Assembly (NCBI GenBank): GCA_023014485.1
Contig: JAJOZX010000994.1
Coordinates: 2,501-66,500 of the forward strand
DNA: 64,000 bases
Reading direction: 5' to 3'
From: Bathynomus jamesi
Lineage: Eukaryota; Arthropoda; Malacostraca; Isopoda; Cirolanidae
Position numbers and translations under genes: made by a program. The notes under the pieces are model-generated. The model was not told the origin of the DNA, made no database searches, and was given only the letters and a program-made list of their open reading frames with translations. This document shows positions 53,801-64,000 of the stretch, piece by piece (within the stretch, counting starts at the first letter, position 1; the number at the start of each line of letters is the position of its first letter).

Positions 53801-55442
53801 TAGCATTGCATATAAATGTTATAAATAGGTCAGGTCGACCATAAGTGCGAACATATGTCATTGCATCTTGAGTTTTTTCATGCATGTAACGTGGGCTGCC
53901 TGTAAAAGTTGACGGAAGAATGCAAAGTTGGCCAAGCTCTCCTCCAGCTACATCATTGTTGATGCCATCTCTTAGATGTATATATGAATCACATCTTAAT
54001 TCTCTCTGATGAGTTCTAATGTAACATAATCTTTCTGCTTCTATTTTTGCATACATATCAACAGCAAATTGATGAAAAAGGTTTCTAGCCAACAGAAGAT
54101 GATTTAGTGAATTACTGTGAACCATAAATCTGTAAGCATAGAAGTCCATGCAGGAAACTGTTTTGCTAGAATGTACACCTGCTTGGAGAATTCCAAAGTG
54201 ATATCCATCTTCTCCATAGACAAAGAGTAAAGGATATTGCAAAGCATCATAAGATCTATGGGTTTCATTGATGAATTGCAGAGTATTGTCTCGACTTTTA
54301 AGCACAATGTCTCTTTTGTCATGTTCTTAACCAGTAATGATCACAGCAACTTCATTGCATTCTGGGAGATTAAATCGTCTAGCATGTTCAGTAGGAGGTC
54401 TCTTGTCGGCATCAATGATGATTTTGTATTCTGTAGCAGGTACATTTTCTAGAGCATATTTAAAACTTTGAATGTAATTATTTGAAGCATGAAGCATGTC
54501 TTGAAGTTCAACAATTAGTTCCAATCTTGTTGCTGGGTTTCTATTGTATCTATTTTGTGCTTGATGTTGCAAATCTTCAACAAAGTACGGTACAATTGAA
54601 GATACCTTGGTTCTTCATGAGGTAATGTTTGTAGTGAACCTATTCTGTGATATATTTGACCTTGAACTTTAAATGTAGGCATGAATCCTCCTTCAATAAT
54701 GATATTAGCTCCAAATGAGGTCATTTGAAATACAGAATTGTATGCTTGAATATTTTGTAAGAAGTGTTTAGATTCAGATGTAGTGCCTGTAAGTAGAGTT
54801 TTCAAAGGTTCTGGAGGTTCCGAAAGCGCAGGTAATTGAACTTTTCCATTAGTACAACACATTCCTGGTGATTCTTTATCCCACTTTTTAGCACCAAACT
54901 TATCACATATTTTAGACATTGATCCAATAATAACCACTTTGTCAGATGCATAATTATATTGTGGATTATATAGTTAAAAGCACTTAAATTCCACTGCCAA
55001 GCATTGAATGCTCGAGATGGTGTTTGAGCTTGTCTTGTTCTTTGAGCCTGAAGTCGTACATCATGTTGCTCCTCTGTTTCTTGCTCTCTGTAAGTTATTT
55101 GTCTTAATTGTTGTGCTTGAAGTCTGATTTGACGTTGTTCAGAAGTTTCTTGTTGTCTATATCCAGCTTGCTTTGATGATTCTGCCTGAACTCTGGCTTG
55201 GTGCTGTTCAACAGTTTCTTGCTGTCTTTGAGTAGCCTGCTTTCAGCTTGAGCTCGAAGTCTAGCTTTACGTTGTTCCAAAGTCTCTTCCTGTATTTGAG
55301 CAGCCTGTCTTGCAGCTTGTGCTTGAAGTCTTTGATTGCGTTCTTCTTCTGTTTCAGCTGCTCTTTGTGCTTGAATTCTTTTAGCGGCAGAAGACTTTCC
55401 ATATAAAGGGCGTTTCTTGGGTGGCATAATCACCTGTATCAC
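50876..55442 (-). pseudogene. RepHel transposase/helicase of Helitron copy 1, interrupted
   Basis: In order on the minus strand: an N-terminal basic/Gln-rich repeat region starting MPPKKRPLYGKSSAAKRIQ (from 55442), with QETxEQRxARLxAQ units, broken near 55240. A Cys-containing region (54937-54515). The Rep domain (54305-52998), with the HUH motif GLPHAHILIWL and the double-Tyr motif IKYVCKYVNKG. Then the PIF1-like helicase: DAPGGTG (Walker A) ending at a stop at 52135-52133, LIVWDECTMAH (Walker B), GGVTVVLSGDFRQTRP, LTTNMRA, and SINKSQGQTVKVVGLQL with LYVGCSRVG near the C-terminus. Breaks include a stop at 54329-54327, a shift near 53015, the Walker A stop, and a shift near 51285. Rep would nick and join single strands; the helicase would unwind. 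This copy cannot encode either as one protein. Confidence 0.85.
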
Positions 55443-55522
55443 TAAACAATAATTTGCAATTCACAAAGTTACTAAATCACTTATGAAACCATTTAGCACT
55501 GTCCTGGAAAATTTGCTCCGCT

Positions 55523-55680
55523 GGAATATTTGCTCCGCAAAGTTTACGAATGCCAGATTTTCACTAAATTCTTTAAAAATTTCTATTTTATGTTGCTCCG
55601 ATGGAATATTTGCTCCGCAAAGTTTACGAATGCCAGATTTTCACTAAATTCTTTAAAAATTTCTATTTTATGTTTTGTAT
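55523..55680. repeat. 80-bp tandem duplication upstream of the RepHel start
   Basis: GGAATATTTGCTCCGCAAAG and the following TTTACGAATGCCAGATTTTC block occur at 55523 and 55603. The same pair is in copy 2 (61316 and about 61394), so it predates the array. It lies in the presumed 5' leader/promoter of the Helitron. Confidence 0.85.
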
Positions 55681-55889
55681 GTTTATTAAAAAAAATTTAT
55701 TACAAAAAAATGACGCAATAATCATTAATTGTCAATTTCGTTATTAAATACTACATCAAATACAAAATAAATAGCACCATTAGATTCCTTGTAAAAAACT
55801 GGTTATTATGAAGTTATTTTAAAATTTGTAAGTTCAACCGTTTGGTTTTCTATAGCGAACAACTAAACAAATAAACAAACTTCCTCTTT

Positions 55890-55904
55890 TATATATATAT
55901 ATAG

Positions 55905-55950
<46 letters not shown>
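55890..55950. repeat. (TA)n microsatellite at the Helitron 5' end
   Basis: TA array with one GAAA interruption. It blurs the exact 5' border of copy 1. Confidence 0.9.
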
Positions 55951-55953
<3 letters not shown>

Positions 55954-56273
55954 GGTTGCCAGATTTTTCAAATGCCCATGCGGGACAAATATTTTTCTGA
56001 GTTTTTATTTTAGTTAAAACTAGATTTCTTCAACGGTTACAGCAAACAAAATTAGAAAAATTTTATTACAGTAATATTCAATTAAACATCGTGAATAAAT
56101 TGAAATTATTATACATAATATTGAAATTCTAAATCAATTCATCCCTAAAAAATTTGCTTAAAAAATATTTTTTGCGGGACATTTTGAACGCGGGATTTTG
56201 ACGCGGGATTTTGACGAGGGATTTTTTGATCAAATGCGGGGCTGTCCCGTAAAATACGGGACGTCTGGCAACC

Positions 56274-56275
<2 letters not shown>
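55951..56275. mobile_element. MITE with TAGGGTTGCCAGA ends, array spacer copy 1
   Basis: TAGGGTTGCCAGATTTT and the inverted CGTCTGGCAACCCTA enclose about 325 bp that is AT-rich with CGGGAC/GTCCCG pairs. It sits between two TA arrays and TA serves as the likely target. A near-identical copy is at 61742-62060. Confidence 0.85.

Positions 56276-56324
<49 letters not shown>
56276..56324. repeat. (TA)n microsatellite
   Basis: TA array between the MITE and the foldback. The corresponding array in the next unit (62061-62106) is shorter and interrupted. Confidence 0.9.
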
Positions 56325-56327
<3 letters not shown>

Positions 56328-56341
56328 TCACCTGAAGATCA

Positions 56342-56510
56342 GGGCCCCCAACCTTCACTGGTTAGCCTTACAAGGCTAACTAACGAAAATATCACAACCT
56401 AACCTAGCCAATCGTTAGGTCAACTGTACGCCCTTGACGATTGGTTAGGTTAGGTCGTGATATTTTCGTTAGTTAGCCTTATAAAGCTAACTAAAAAAGG
56501 CTGGTGATCC
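56342..56510. repeat. TTAGG-like foldback, array spacer copy 1
   Basis: Arms of about 75 bp mirror around 56425: GGCTAACTAACGAAAATATC and CCAATCG on the left, CGATTGGTTAGGTTAGGTCG and GATATTTTCGTTAGTTAGCC on the right. It is closely related to the MITE at 22467-22669. The outer ends (AACCTTCACTGG and AAAGGCTGGTGAT) are imperfect. Confidence 0.9.
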
Positions 56511-56523
56511 ATATATATATATA

Positions 56524-59500
56524 CTAGCTGAATTACCCGGCGTTGCACGGGTGAAAATTTAGATTTGAAATGTATAGATCAGTATTTTTTTCAGCAAATT
56601 ATTCAGTAAGTAGACAAAAGCTGTGATGCGAGAAATAAAAAACATTTAATCAAACAAAGCTTTATTTGAAATTAGAATTTACAATACTTCTTTATATACA
56701 ACATTGCATGTTTTTCCAAAAGGAGAGTATACATAAAGATTGTTAGCTGTTCCTACTCTAGAGCATCCTACATACAGTTGACCATGAGAGAAGCAGTCTT
56801 CTTGTAATTGTAGCCCAACAACTTTCACTGTTTGTCCCTGTGATTTGTTGATCGACATGGCAAAACTTAATCTTACTGGAAATTGTAAGCGCCTAAACTG
56901 AAACTGCATCTCTGATGTTATTAGAGGTATCCTAGGAATAAAAGTATCTTCACCCTTGCCACAACCAGTTTGAATTTGTGCTTCAATGACATGAGGCTGT
57001 AATGCCTTTATTATTAATCTGGTACCATTGCAGAGCTTAGGCTGATCTAAATTTCGTAGAAGCATTATAGGAGCTCCAACTTTAAGTTGTTAGTTGGTGA
57101 GGAGGCAATCCTGGAAATTCCAAAGAATTTAGAAACTCCGTTGGATAGTTGACAACTTCATTTTGATCGATAACTGTATCAATTGATTTGTAAATATAAG
57201 GATCCCCTGGAATATTTTGGAGTAGTTGTTGGTTGATAGAATTAACTGTCACATTTTTCGGTGCCAATATTGCTCTTTCAAACAGCCAAGTAAAGTCTTT
57301 GTGGTGCTAACTAAAGTTAGTAAATACTTTTTCTGTTAATTCATTAACACTTTGGACCACTGCGCTGATTGTAGATATAATGACTTTGTTGTCAGAGTCC
57401 ACAGGAACTTTTCCTTCGCCAAGCTGTAGCAAGTTCTGAGCAAATAGACCTGAATTGCTATCACCATAAATTCTTGCTCGCATGTTAGTTGTAAGCTTCA
57501 AGGTTTTAACATTGTGCCACAAACAGGAAGATTTAAGGCATGCTCGAATTTCATCAGCTTTTGTTCCCTTAGGTATAACTGGCCGAGTCTGGCGAAAATC
57601 TCCTGATAAGACAACAGTTACACCGCCCATCAATGTCTTCTGGTTTCTCACATCTTGTAGAGTTTTGTTCAGGGCCTCCAATGCTTTTTTATGGGCCATT
57701 GTACATTCATCCCAGACTATAAGTTCACATCTTTTAAAAACCTCTCCCATGCCAGAATTTTTAGTAATTTTACAAACAGCTTCATCATTAGTAGCAAAAT
57801 CTAAAGGAAGTTTGAATGCAGAATGAGCTGTGCGACCTCCAGGCAACAGTGTAGCAGCTATACCAGAAGATGCTACTGCTACAGCAATTTTATTTTGCTT
57901 GCGAACTTTGGCCAGTAATAAATTTGTGAAAATGTTTATCCAGTACCACCAGGAGCATCCAAAAAGTAGATGCCTCCATTCTGCTGAGAGATACTATTCA
58001 TTATAGTTGAATAAGCAGTTCTCTGATCAGGCAACAACTTGGGCTCATTTTCATTTACATATTCAGTTAAGTAGTTGATATCATATGATGTTTCTCTTAT
58101 AAGCTCTGTAGCTAAATTGTTGACTTCTGTTCTATTGGTTCGTGGAGGCCAAATGAAGGTATTTGTTGTCCATCCATTGATGCTATTTTATCTTCTATGT
58201 CAATTAAGGCTCTGTTGTAGATTTCATCTGTGTAAACAACGTCAATATGCGGGTTGGCAAGTTGTGCTTGGTGCTTATAATCTTGTGTCAATCATCTTTG
58301 TATTTGTTCCATAATTCTAAAGGGTTGCCCACATCACAGGTTTTTAGCAGAATTGCAAATAAATCTCTTAGCCGCTTTGGGGATTGGTAATGGCTGCTTC
58401 TCTTAAGGTGGCATCCCATTGACTATCATCTTCTAGCATTCCACGTTTGTAGCATGCCTCTCTAATGTCGCAAACATGACCATCAACTGTTCTATGATCA
58501 TTAAAAGATCTAGGCCCTTTAACTTCATGCAGCAACATTCTTAAAAAGAAACACTCATGCTGGCTGGGATAACAGTGTAAACTCTGCCTAAAGCACTGTC
58601 AAATCTTACATCTGGATGAACCTTCAACTTCGCTTCCTCTCTTTCTTCTACTCCATTTTTTGTTGTTCCATGTGTAATAAGATGGTAACTGGCGATACAA
58701 TAAAGTTTGAGCAAACACATCTTCTTGACATAGTTTAAAAACGCTGTAAGAGTAGTATCTCTAGGAGCAAGAGCTTGATGGCAAGCTGTTTCATTAGTAA
58801 AATAAACTCTGTCCATTTTCTAAATGACTGCTAGTTGCTGTACTGCAGGATATCTTCCATGAAGGGAAAGCTAAAAATTCTCCAAAAGGCTTCATTGCTG
58901 CTTAATAACGACCTTGTTGATAGTTAGTCACTTCATCAGGTACATTTTGTTGTTGTAGAGCAAACATAGCTGCATCGGATCCCTTGTTAACATACTTGCA
59001 CACATACTTGATAGACTTGACAGAATTACAAAATTCTACATTAATATGAGCATTAAAAGTTTTAGTCAAGAGAGGGCAGTAAGGAACTATCCATCTATTA
59101 TCAATTTCATTTCGTTTAATTCTCGTTGTAAAGCCTCCATCATCAGGTTTTCTTCTGCGATATGAAGGATAACCATCTTCTCCTGTTTGAGTGTCTTTTA
59201 AAAATGGTTTTGGGTAACGTTTCGTACATTTATTTTCTTTCATGCAAGGTGAATTGAAATTTAGAGAACCACATGGACCATGCACCATTTGAGTTTGAAC
59301 TATTTCAAAGAGGTTTTTGTCTGTGTTAGGGTCCGGAAGTTCAGCTGAGATAACAGAATCAATTTGATTAGCTTGAATTTTGTTGGTCAGCCAAATCAAA
59401 ATATGAGCATGAGGCAATCCTCTTTTTTGCCATTCAACAGTGTACATGTGGCATCTAACTGGGCCAAAAATGTTGGATTTTGTCATTAAATCCATCAGTT

Positions 59501-61717
59501 TTAATAATTTTAAGCGAAACACTCTGGCTGTGAGGTCATGTCTGTGAATGTATGTTTGTCCAGGTAGTAACTCATCCTGAATTTCCTTCCATTTAGCATT
59601 GCATATAAATGTTATAAATAGGTCAGGTCGACCATAAGTGCGAACATATGTCATTGCATCTTGAGTTTTTCATGCATGTAACGTGGGCTGCCTGTAAAAG
59701 TTGACGGAAGAATGCAAAGTTGGCCAAGCTCTCCTCCAGCTACATCATTGTTGATGCCATCTCTTAGATGTATATATGAATCACATCTTAATTCTCTCTG
59801 ATGAGTTCTAATGTAACATAATCTTTCTGCTTCTATTTTTGCATACATATCAACAGCAAATTGATGAAAAAGGTTTCTAGCCAACAGAAGATGATTTAGT
59901 GAATTACTGTGAACCATAAATCTGTAAGCATAGAAGTCCATGCAGGAAACTGTTTTGCTAGAATGTACACCTGCTTGGAGAATTCCAAAGTGATATCCAT
60001 CTTCTCCATAGACAAAGAGTAAAGGATATTGCAAAGCATCATAAGATCTATGGGTTTCATTGATGAATTGCAGAGTATTGTCTCGACTTTTAAGCACAAT
60101 GTCTCTTTTGTCATGTTCTTAACCAGTAATGATCACAGCAACTTCATTGCATTCTGGGAGATTAAATCGTCTAGCATGTTCAGTAGGAGGTCTCTTGTCG
60201 GCATCAATGATGATTTTGTATTCTGTAGCAGGTACATTTTCTAGAGCATATTTAAAACTTTGAATGTAATTATTTGAAGCATGAAGCATGTCTTGAAGTT
60301 CAACAATTAGTTCCAATCTTGTTGCTGGGTTTCTATTGTATCTATTTTGTGCTTGATGTTGCAAATCTTCAACAAAGTACGGTACAATTGAAGATACCTT
60401 GGTTCTTCATGAGGTAATGTTTGTAGTGAACCTATTCTGTGATATATTTGACCTTGAACTTTAAATGTAGGCATGAATCCTCCTTCAATAATGATATTAG
60501 CTCCAAATGAGGTCATTTGAAATACAGAATTGTATGCTTGAATATTTTGTAAGAAGTGTTTAGATTCAGATGTAGTGCCTGTAAGTAGAGTTTTTCAAAG
60601 GTTCTGGAGGTTCCGAAAGCGCAGGTAATTGAACTTTTCCATTAGTACAACACATTCCTGGTGATTCTTTATCCCACTTTTTAGCACCAAACTTATCACA
60701 TATTTTAGACATTGATCCAATAATAACCACTTTGTCAGATGCATAATATATTGTGGATTATATAGTTAAAAGCACTTAAATTCCACTGCCAAGCATTGAA
60801 TGCTCGAGATGGTGTTTGAGCTTGTCTTGTTCTTTGAGCCTGAAGTCGTACATCATGTTGCTCCTCTGTTTCTTGCTCTCTGTAAGTTATTTGTCTTAAT
60901 TGTTGTGCTTGAAGTCTGATTTGACGTTGTTCAGAAGTTTCTTGTTGTCTATATCCAGCTTGCTTTGATGATTCTGCCTGAACTCTGGCTTGGTGCTGTT
61001 CAACAGTTTCTTGCTGTCTTTGAGTAGCCTGCTTTTCAGCTTGAGCTCGAAGTCTAGCTTTACGTTGTTCCAAAGTCTCTTCCTGTATTTGAGCAGCCTG
61101 TCTTGCAGCTTGTGCTTGAAGTCTTTGATTGCGTTCTTCTTCTGTTTCAGCTGCTCTTTGTGCTTGAATTCTTTTAGCGGCAGAAGACTTTCCATATAAA
61201 GGGCGTTTCTTGGGTGGCATAATCACCTGTATCACTAAACAATAATTTGCAATTCACAAAGTTACTAAATCACTTATGAAACCATTTAGCACTGTCCTGG
61301 AAAATTTGCTCCGCTGGAATATTTGCTCCGCAAAGTTACGAATGCCAGATTTTCACTAAATTCTTTAAAAATTTCTATTTATGTTGCTCCGATGGAATAT
61401 TTGCTCCGCAAAGTTTACGAATGCCAGATTTTCACTAAATTCTTTAAAAATTTCTATTTTATGTTTTGTATGTTTATTAAAAAAAATTTATTACAAAAAA
61501 AATGACGCAATAATCATTAATTGTCAATTTCGTTATTAAATACTACATCAAATACAAAATAAATAGCACCATTAGATTCCTTGTAAAAAACTGGTTATTA
61601 TGAAGTTATTTTAAAATTTGTAAGTTCAACCGTTTGGTTTTCTATAGCGAACAACTAAACAAATAAACAAATTCCTCTTATATATAATATAAGATATATA
61701 TTATATATATATATAGA
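56524..61717 (-). mobile_element. Helitron copy 2 of a tandem array
   Basis: Same minus-strand orientation and ends as copy 1. The 3' CTAG is at 56527-56524, and the candidate 5' TC lies at 61717-61716 preceded by A in minus sense, fitting the A-T insertion rule better than copy 1. Length about 5.2 kb. It differs from copy 1 mainly by single-base indels. Confidence 0.85.
56679..61235 (-). pseudogene. RepHel of Helitron copy 2, interrupted
   Basis: Layout as in copy 1. The N-terminal repeat region (61235-60735, 166 codons) is uninterrupted here and shows the full run of about seven 17-residue QETxEQRxARLQAQ-type units. Rep parts are 60097-59651 and 59654-58902, separated by one extra shift near 59652 that copy 1 lacks. 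The HUH and double-Tyr motifs are identical. The stop at 60121-60119 and the Walker A stop at 57938-57936 are shared with copy 1. Between 58816 and 57846 several one-base deletions break the frame further. The helicase middle (57846-57307) and end (57065-56679) match copy 1 except for one residue (LDFATNDE against LDLATNDE). Confidence 0.85.
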
Positions 61718-61741
61718 TATAATATATATATATATATATAT
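61677..61741. repeat. Imperfect (TA)n tract at the Helitron 5' end
   Basis: TA tract with several irregular ATAAT and AAGAT interruptions, unlike the cleaner tract at 55890-55950. Confidence 0.85.
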
Positions 61742-62060
61742 TAGGGTTGCAGATTTTTCCAAATGCCCATGCGGGACAAATATTTTCTGAGTTTTTTTTA
61801 GTTAAAACTAGATTTCTTCAACGGTTACAGCAAACAAAATTAGAAAAATTTTATTACAGTAATATTTAACAATTAAACATCGTGAATAAATTGAAATTAT
61901 TATACATAATATTGAAATTCTAAATCAATTCATCCTAAAAAATTTGCTTAAAAAATATTTTTTGGGACATTTGAACGCGGGATTTGACGCGGATTTTGAC
62001 GAGGGATTTTTGATCAAATGCGGGGCTGTCCCGTAAAATACGGGACGTCTGGCAACCCTA
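61742..62060. mobile_element. MITE with TAGGGTTGC ends, array spacer copy 2
   Basis: Copy of the MITE at 55951-56275 with about eight single-base deletions (for example TTGC for TTGCC in the left end, GGGACATTTGAACG for GGGACATTTTGAACG). Confidence 0.85.
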
Positions 62061-62111
62061 ATATATATATATATAATATAATATATATATATATATAATA
62101 TATATGGCTCA

Positions 62112-62290
62112 CCTGAAGATCAGGGCCCCAACCTTCACTGGTTAGCCTTACAAGGCTAACTAACGAAAATATCACAACCTAACCTAGCCAATCGTTAGGT
62201 CAACTGTACGCCCTTGACGATTGGTTAGGTTAGGTCGTGATATTTTCGTTAGTTAGCCTTATAAAGCTAACTAAAAAAGGCTGGTGATCC
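62112..62290. repeat. TTAGG-like foldback, array spacer copy 2
   Basis: Nearly identical to 56342-56510, ending GGCTGGTGATCC before the TA run and the Helitron 3' end. Confidence 0.9.
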
Positions 62291-62303
62291 ATATATATAT
62301 ATA

Positions 62304-64000
62304 CTAGCTGAATTACCCGGCGTTGCACGGGTGAAAATTTAGATTGAAATGTATAGATCAGTATTTTTCAGCAAATTATTCAGTAAGTAGACAAAAGCTG
62401 TGATGCGAGAAATAAAAAAACATTTAATCAAAAAGCTTTATTTGAAATTAGAATTTACAATACTTCTTTATATACAACATTGCATGTTTTTCCAAAAGGA
62501 GAGTATACATAAAGATTGTTAGCTGTTCCTACTCTAGAGCATCCTACATACAGTTGACCATGAGAGAAGCAGTCTTCTTGTAATTGTAGCCCAACAACTT
62601 TCACTGTTTGTCCCTGTGATTTGTTGATCGACATGGCAAAACTTAATCTTACTGGAAATTGTAAGCGCCTAAACTGAAACTGCATCTCTGATGTATTAGA
62701 GGTATCCTAGGAAAAAGTATCTTCACCTTGCCACAACCAGTTTGAATTTGTGCTTCAATGACATGAGGCTGTAATGCCTTTATTATTAATCTGGTACCAT
62801 TGCAGAGCTTAGGCTGATCTAAATTTCGTAGAAGCATTATAGGAGCTCCAACTTTAAGTTGTAGTTGGTGAGGAGGCAATCCTGGAAATTCCAAAGAATT
62901 TAGAAACTCCGTTGGATAGTTGACAACTTCATTTTGATCGATAACTGTATCAATTGATTTGTAAATATAAGGATCCCCTGGAATATTTTGGAGTAGTTGT
63001 TGGTTGATAGAATTAACTGTCACATTTTTCGGTGCCAATATTGCTCTTTCACACAGCCAAGTAAAGTCTTGTGGTGCTAACTAAAGTTAGTAAATACTTT
63101 TTCTGTAATTCATTAACACTTTGGACCACTGCGCTGATTGTAGATATAATGACTTTGTTGTCAGAGTCCACAGGAACTTTTCCTTCGCCAAGCGTAGCAA
63201 GTTCTGAGCAAATAGACCTGAATTGCTATCACCATAAATTCTTGCTCGCATGTTAGTTGTAAGCTTCAAGGTTTTAACATTGTGCCACAAACAGGAAGAT
63301 TTAAGGCATGCTCGAATTTCATCAGCTTTTGTTCCCTTAGGTATAACTGGCGAGTCTGGCGAAAATCTCCTGATAAGACAACAGTTACACCGCCCATCAA
63401 TGTCTTCTGGTTTCTCACATCTTGTAGAGTTTTGTTCAGGGCCTCCAATGCTTTTTTATGGGCCATTGTACATTCATCCCAGACTATAAGTTCACATCTT
63501 TTAAAAACCTCTCCCATGCCAGAATTTTTAGTAATTTTACAAACAGCTTCATCATTAGTAGCAAATCAAAGGAAGTTTGAATGCAGAATGAGCTGTGCGA
63601 CCTCCAGGCAACAGTGTAGCAGCTATACCAGAAGATGCTACTGCTACAGCAATTTTATTTTGCTTGCGAACTTTGGCCAGTAATAAATTTGTGAAAATGT
63701 TTATCCAGTACCACCAGGAGCATCCAAAAAGTAGATGCCTCCATTCTGCTGAGAGATACTATTCATTATAGTTGAATAAGCAGTTCTCTGATCAGGCAAC
63801 AACTTGGGCTCATTTTCATTTACATATTCAGTTAAGTAGTTGATATCATATGATGTTTCTCTTATAAGCTCTGTAGCTAAATTGTTGACTTCTGTTCTAT
63901 TGGTTCGTGGGAGGCCAAATGAAGGTATTTGTTGTCCATCCATTGATGCTATTTTATCTTCTATGTCAATTAAGGCTCTGTTGTAGATTTCATCTGTGTA
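62304..64000 (-). mobile_element. Helitron copy 3, cut by the window end
   Basis: The 3' CTAG (62307-62304) and hairpin (62315-62332) are present. The rest of the element continues beyond 64000. Same orientation as copies 1 and 2. Confidence 0.85.
62455..64000 (-). pseudogene. RepHel of Helitron copy 3, partial and interrupted
   Basis: Only the helicase part is in the window: DAPGGTG ending at a stop (63703-63701), LIVWDECTMAH and GGVTVVLSGDFRQTR (63517-63266), LTTNMRA (63290-63087), the segment 63038-62649, and SINKSQGQTVKVVGLQL with LYVGCSRVG (62685-62455). The segment 63038-62649 runs [20 protein letters not shown] without a break, so copy 3 lacks the one-base insertion that copies 1 and 2 share at the corresponding place. 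It has its own one-base deletions near 63350, 63190, 63105 and 62700. Confidence 0.85.

Larger units (their letters stand above)
50720..55905 (-). mobile_element. Helitron copy 1 of a tandem array
   Basis: On the minus strand the 3' end is CTAG followed by T (CTAG = 50723-50720), preceded seven bases earlier by the GC-rich hairpin ACCCGGCGTTGCACGGGT (plus 50731-50748). These are the standard Helitron 3' features. A candidate 5' TC lies at 55905-55904 before a TA run (inferred, because the TA tract blurs the border). Length about 5.2 kb. It encodes a RepHel protein on the minus strand. Copies 2 and 3 follow in the same orientation with shifts of 5804 and 5780 bp at the 3' end. Confidence 0.85.

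Overview
The window reads as repeat-dominated nuclear DNA of an arthropod, most likely a crustacean. It is AT-rich and dense in TA, GT/CA and CT/GA microsatellites. Every recognisable protein belongs to a mobile element, and no host exon could be supported. The crustacean reading rests on recalled resemblance of the jockey-type retrotransposon and the PHD/CCCH retrotransposon to decapod repeats, plus several TTAGG-like (arthropod telomere type) motifs. It is an inference and could not be searched here.

Layout. 1-7.4 kb: AT-rich filler with microsatellites, a lone jockey 5' fragment, a Tc1-like fragment, a reverse transcriptase scrap and a hAT-type MITE. 7.4-10.9 kb: a complete 3.5-kb DNA transposon with ~290-bp inverted repeats, a perfect 8-bp target-site duplication and a nearly intact transposase on the minus strand. 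11.1-11.7 kb: the 3' end of a non-LTR element, followed by a small MITE. 12.9-19.8 kb: a nested stack in which a decayed hAT/ZMYM-like transposase is split by tRNA-derived SINE sequence, by a jockey element that itself carries an RTE element with a 16-bp target-site duplication, and by a hAT MITE. 20.3-25.1 kb: a minisatellite and a run of large near-perfect palindromes (SINE-derived, Penelope-derived and TTAGG-like foldback elements). 26.1-30.5 kb: three different mariner-type transposons with related termini, a 14-copy 40-bp minisatellite, and a Tc1-like element split by the third mariner. 31-34 kb: small MITEs and foldbacks. 34.3-37.7 kb: a degenerate Penelope-like element with a GIY-YIG domain and hammerhead-like motifs at both ends. 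38.9-39.4 kb: a 5'-truncated RTE with target-site duplication. 41.2-42.3 kb: a Tc1-like pseudogene split by a palindrome. 42.5-46.7 kb: a nearly full-length non-LTR retrotransposon with a PHD plus CCCH zinc-finger ORF1. 47.9-50.5 kb: MITEs and a foldback element built from TTTCGCGAAA palindromes. 50.7-64.0 kb: a head-to-tail array of at least three Helitrons, unit about 5.8 kb, running off the window end.

There is no operon-like cooperation between genes. The relationships are insertional: elements inside elements, mariner types next to or inside TA arrays, and one Helitron plus its neighbouring MITE and foldback amplified as a tandem unit. The most unusual features are the Helitron array, whose three copies share a stop codon exactly where the helicase Walker A lysine belongs; the recurrent TTAGG-like foldback family, two members of which have perfect 8-bp target duplications; and the number of long palindromes. 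Differences between Helitron copies are mostly single-base indels, so long-read assembly error must be considered before reading them as biology.
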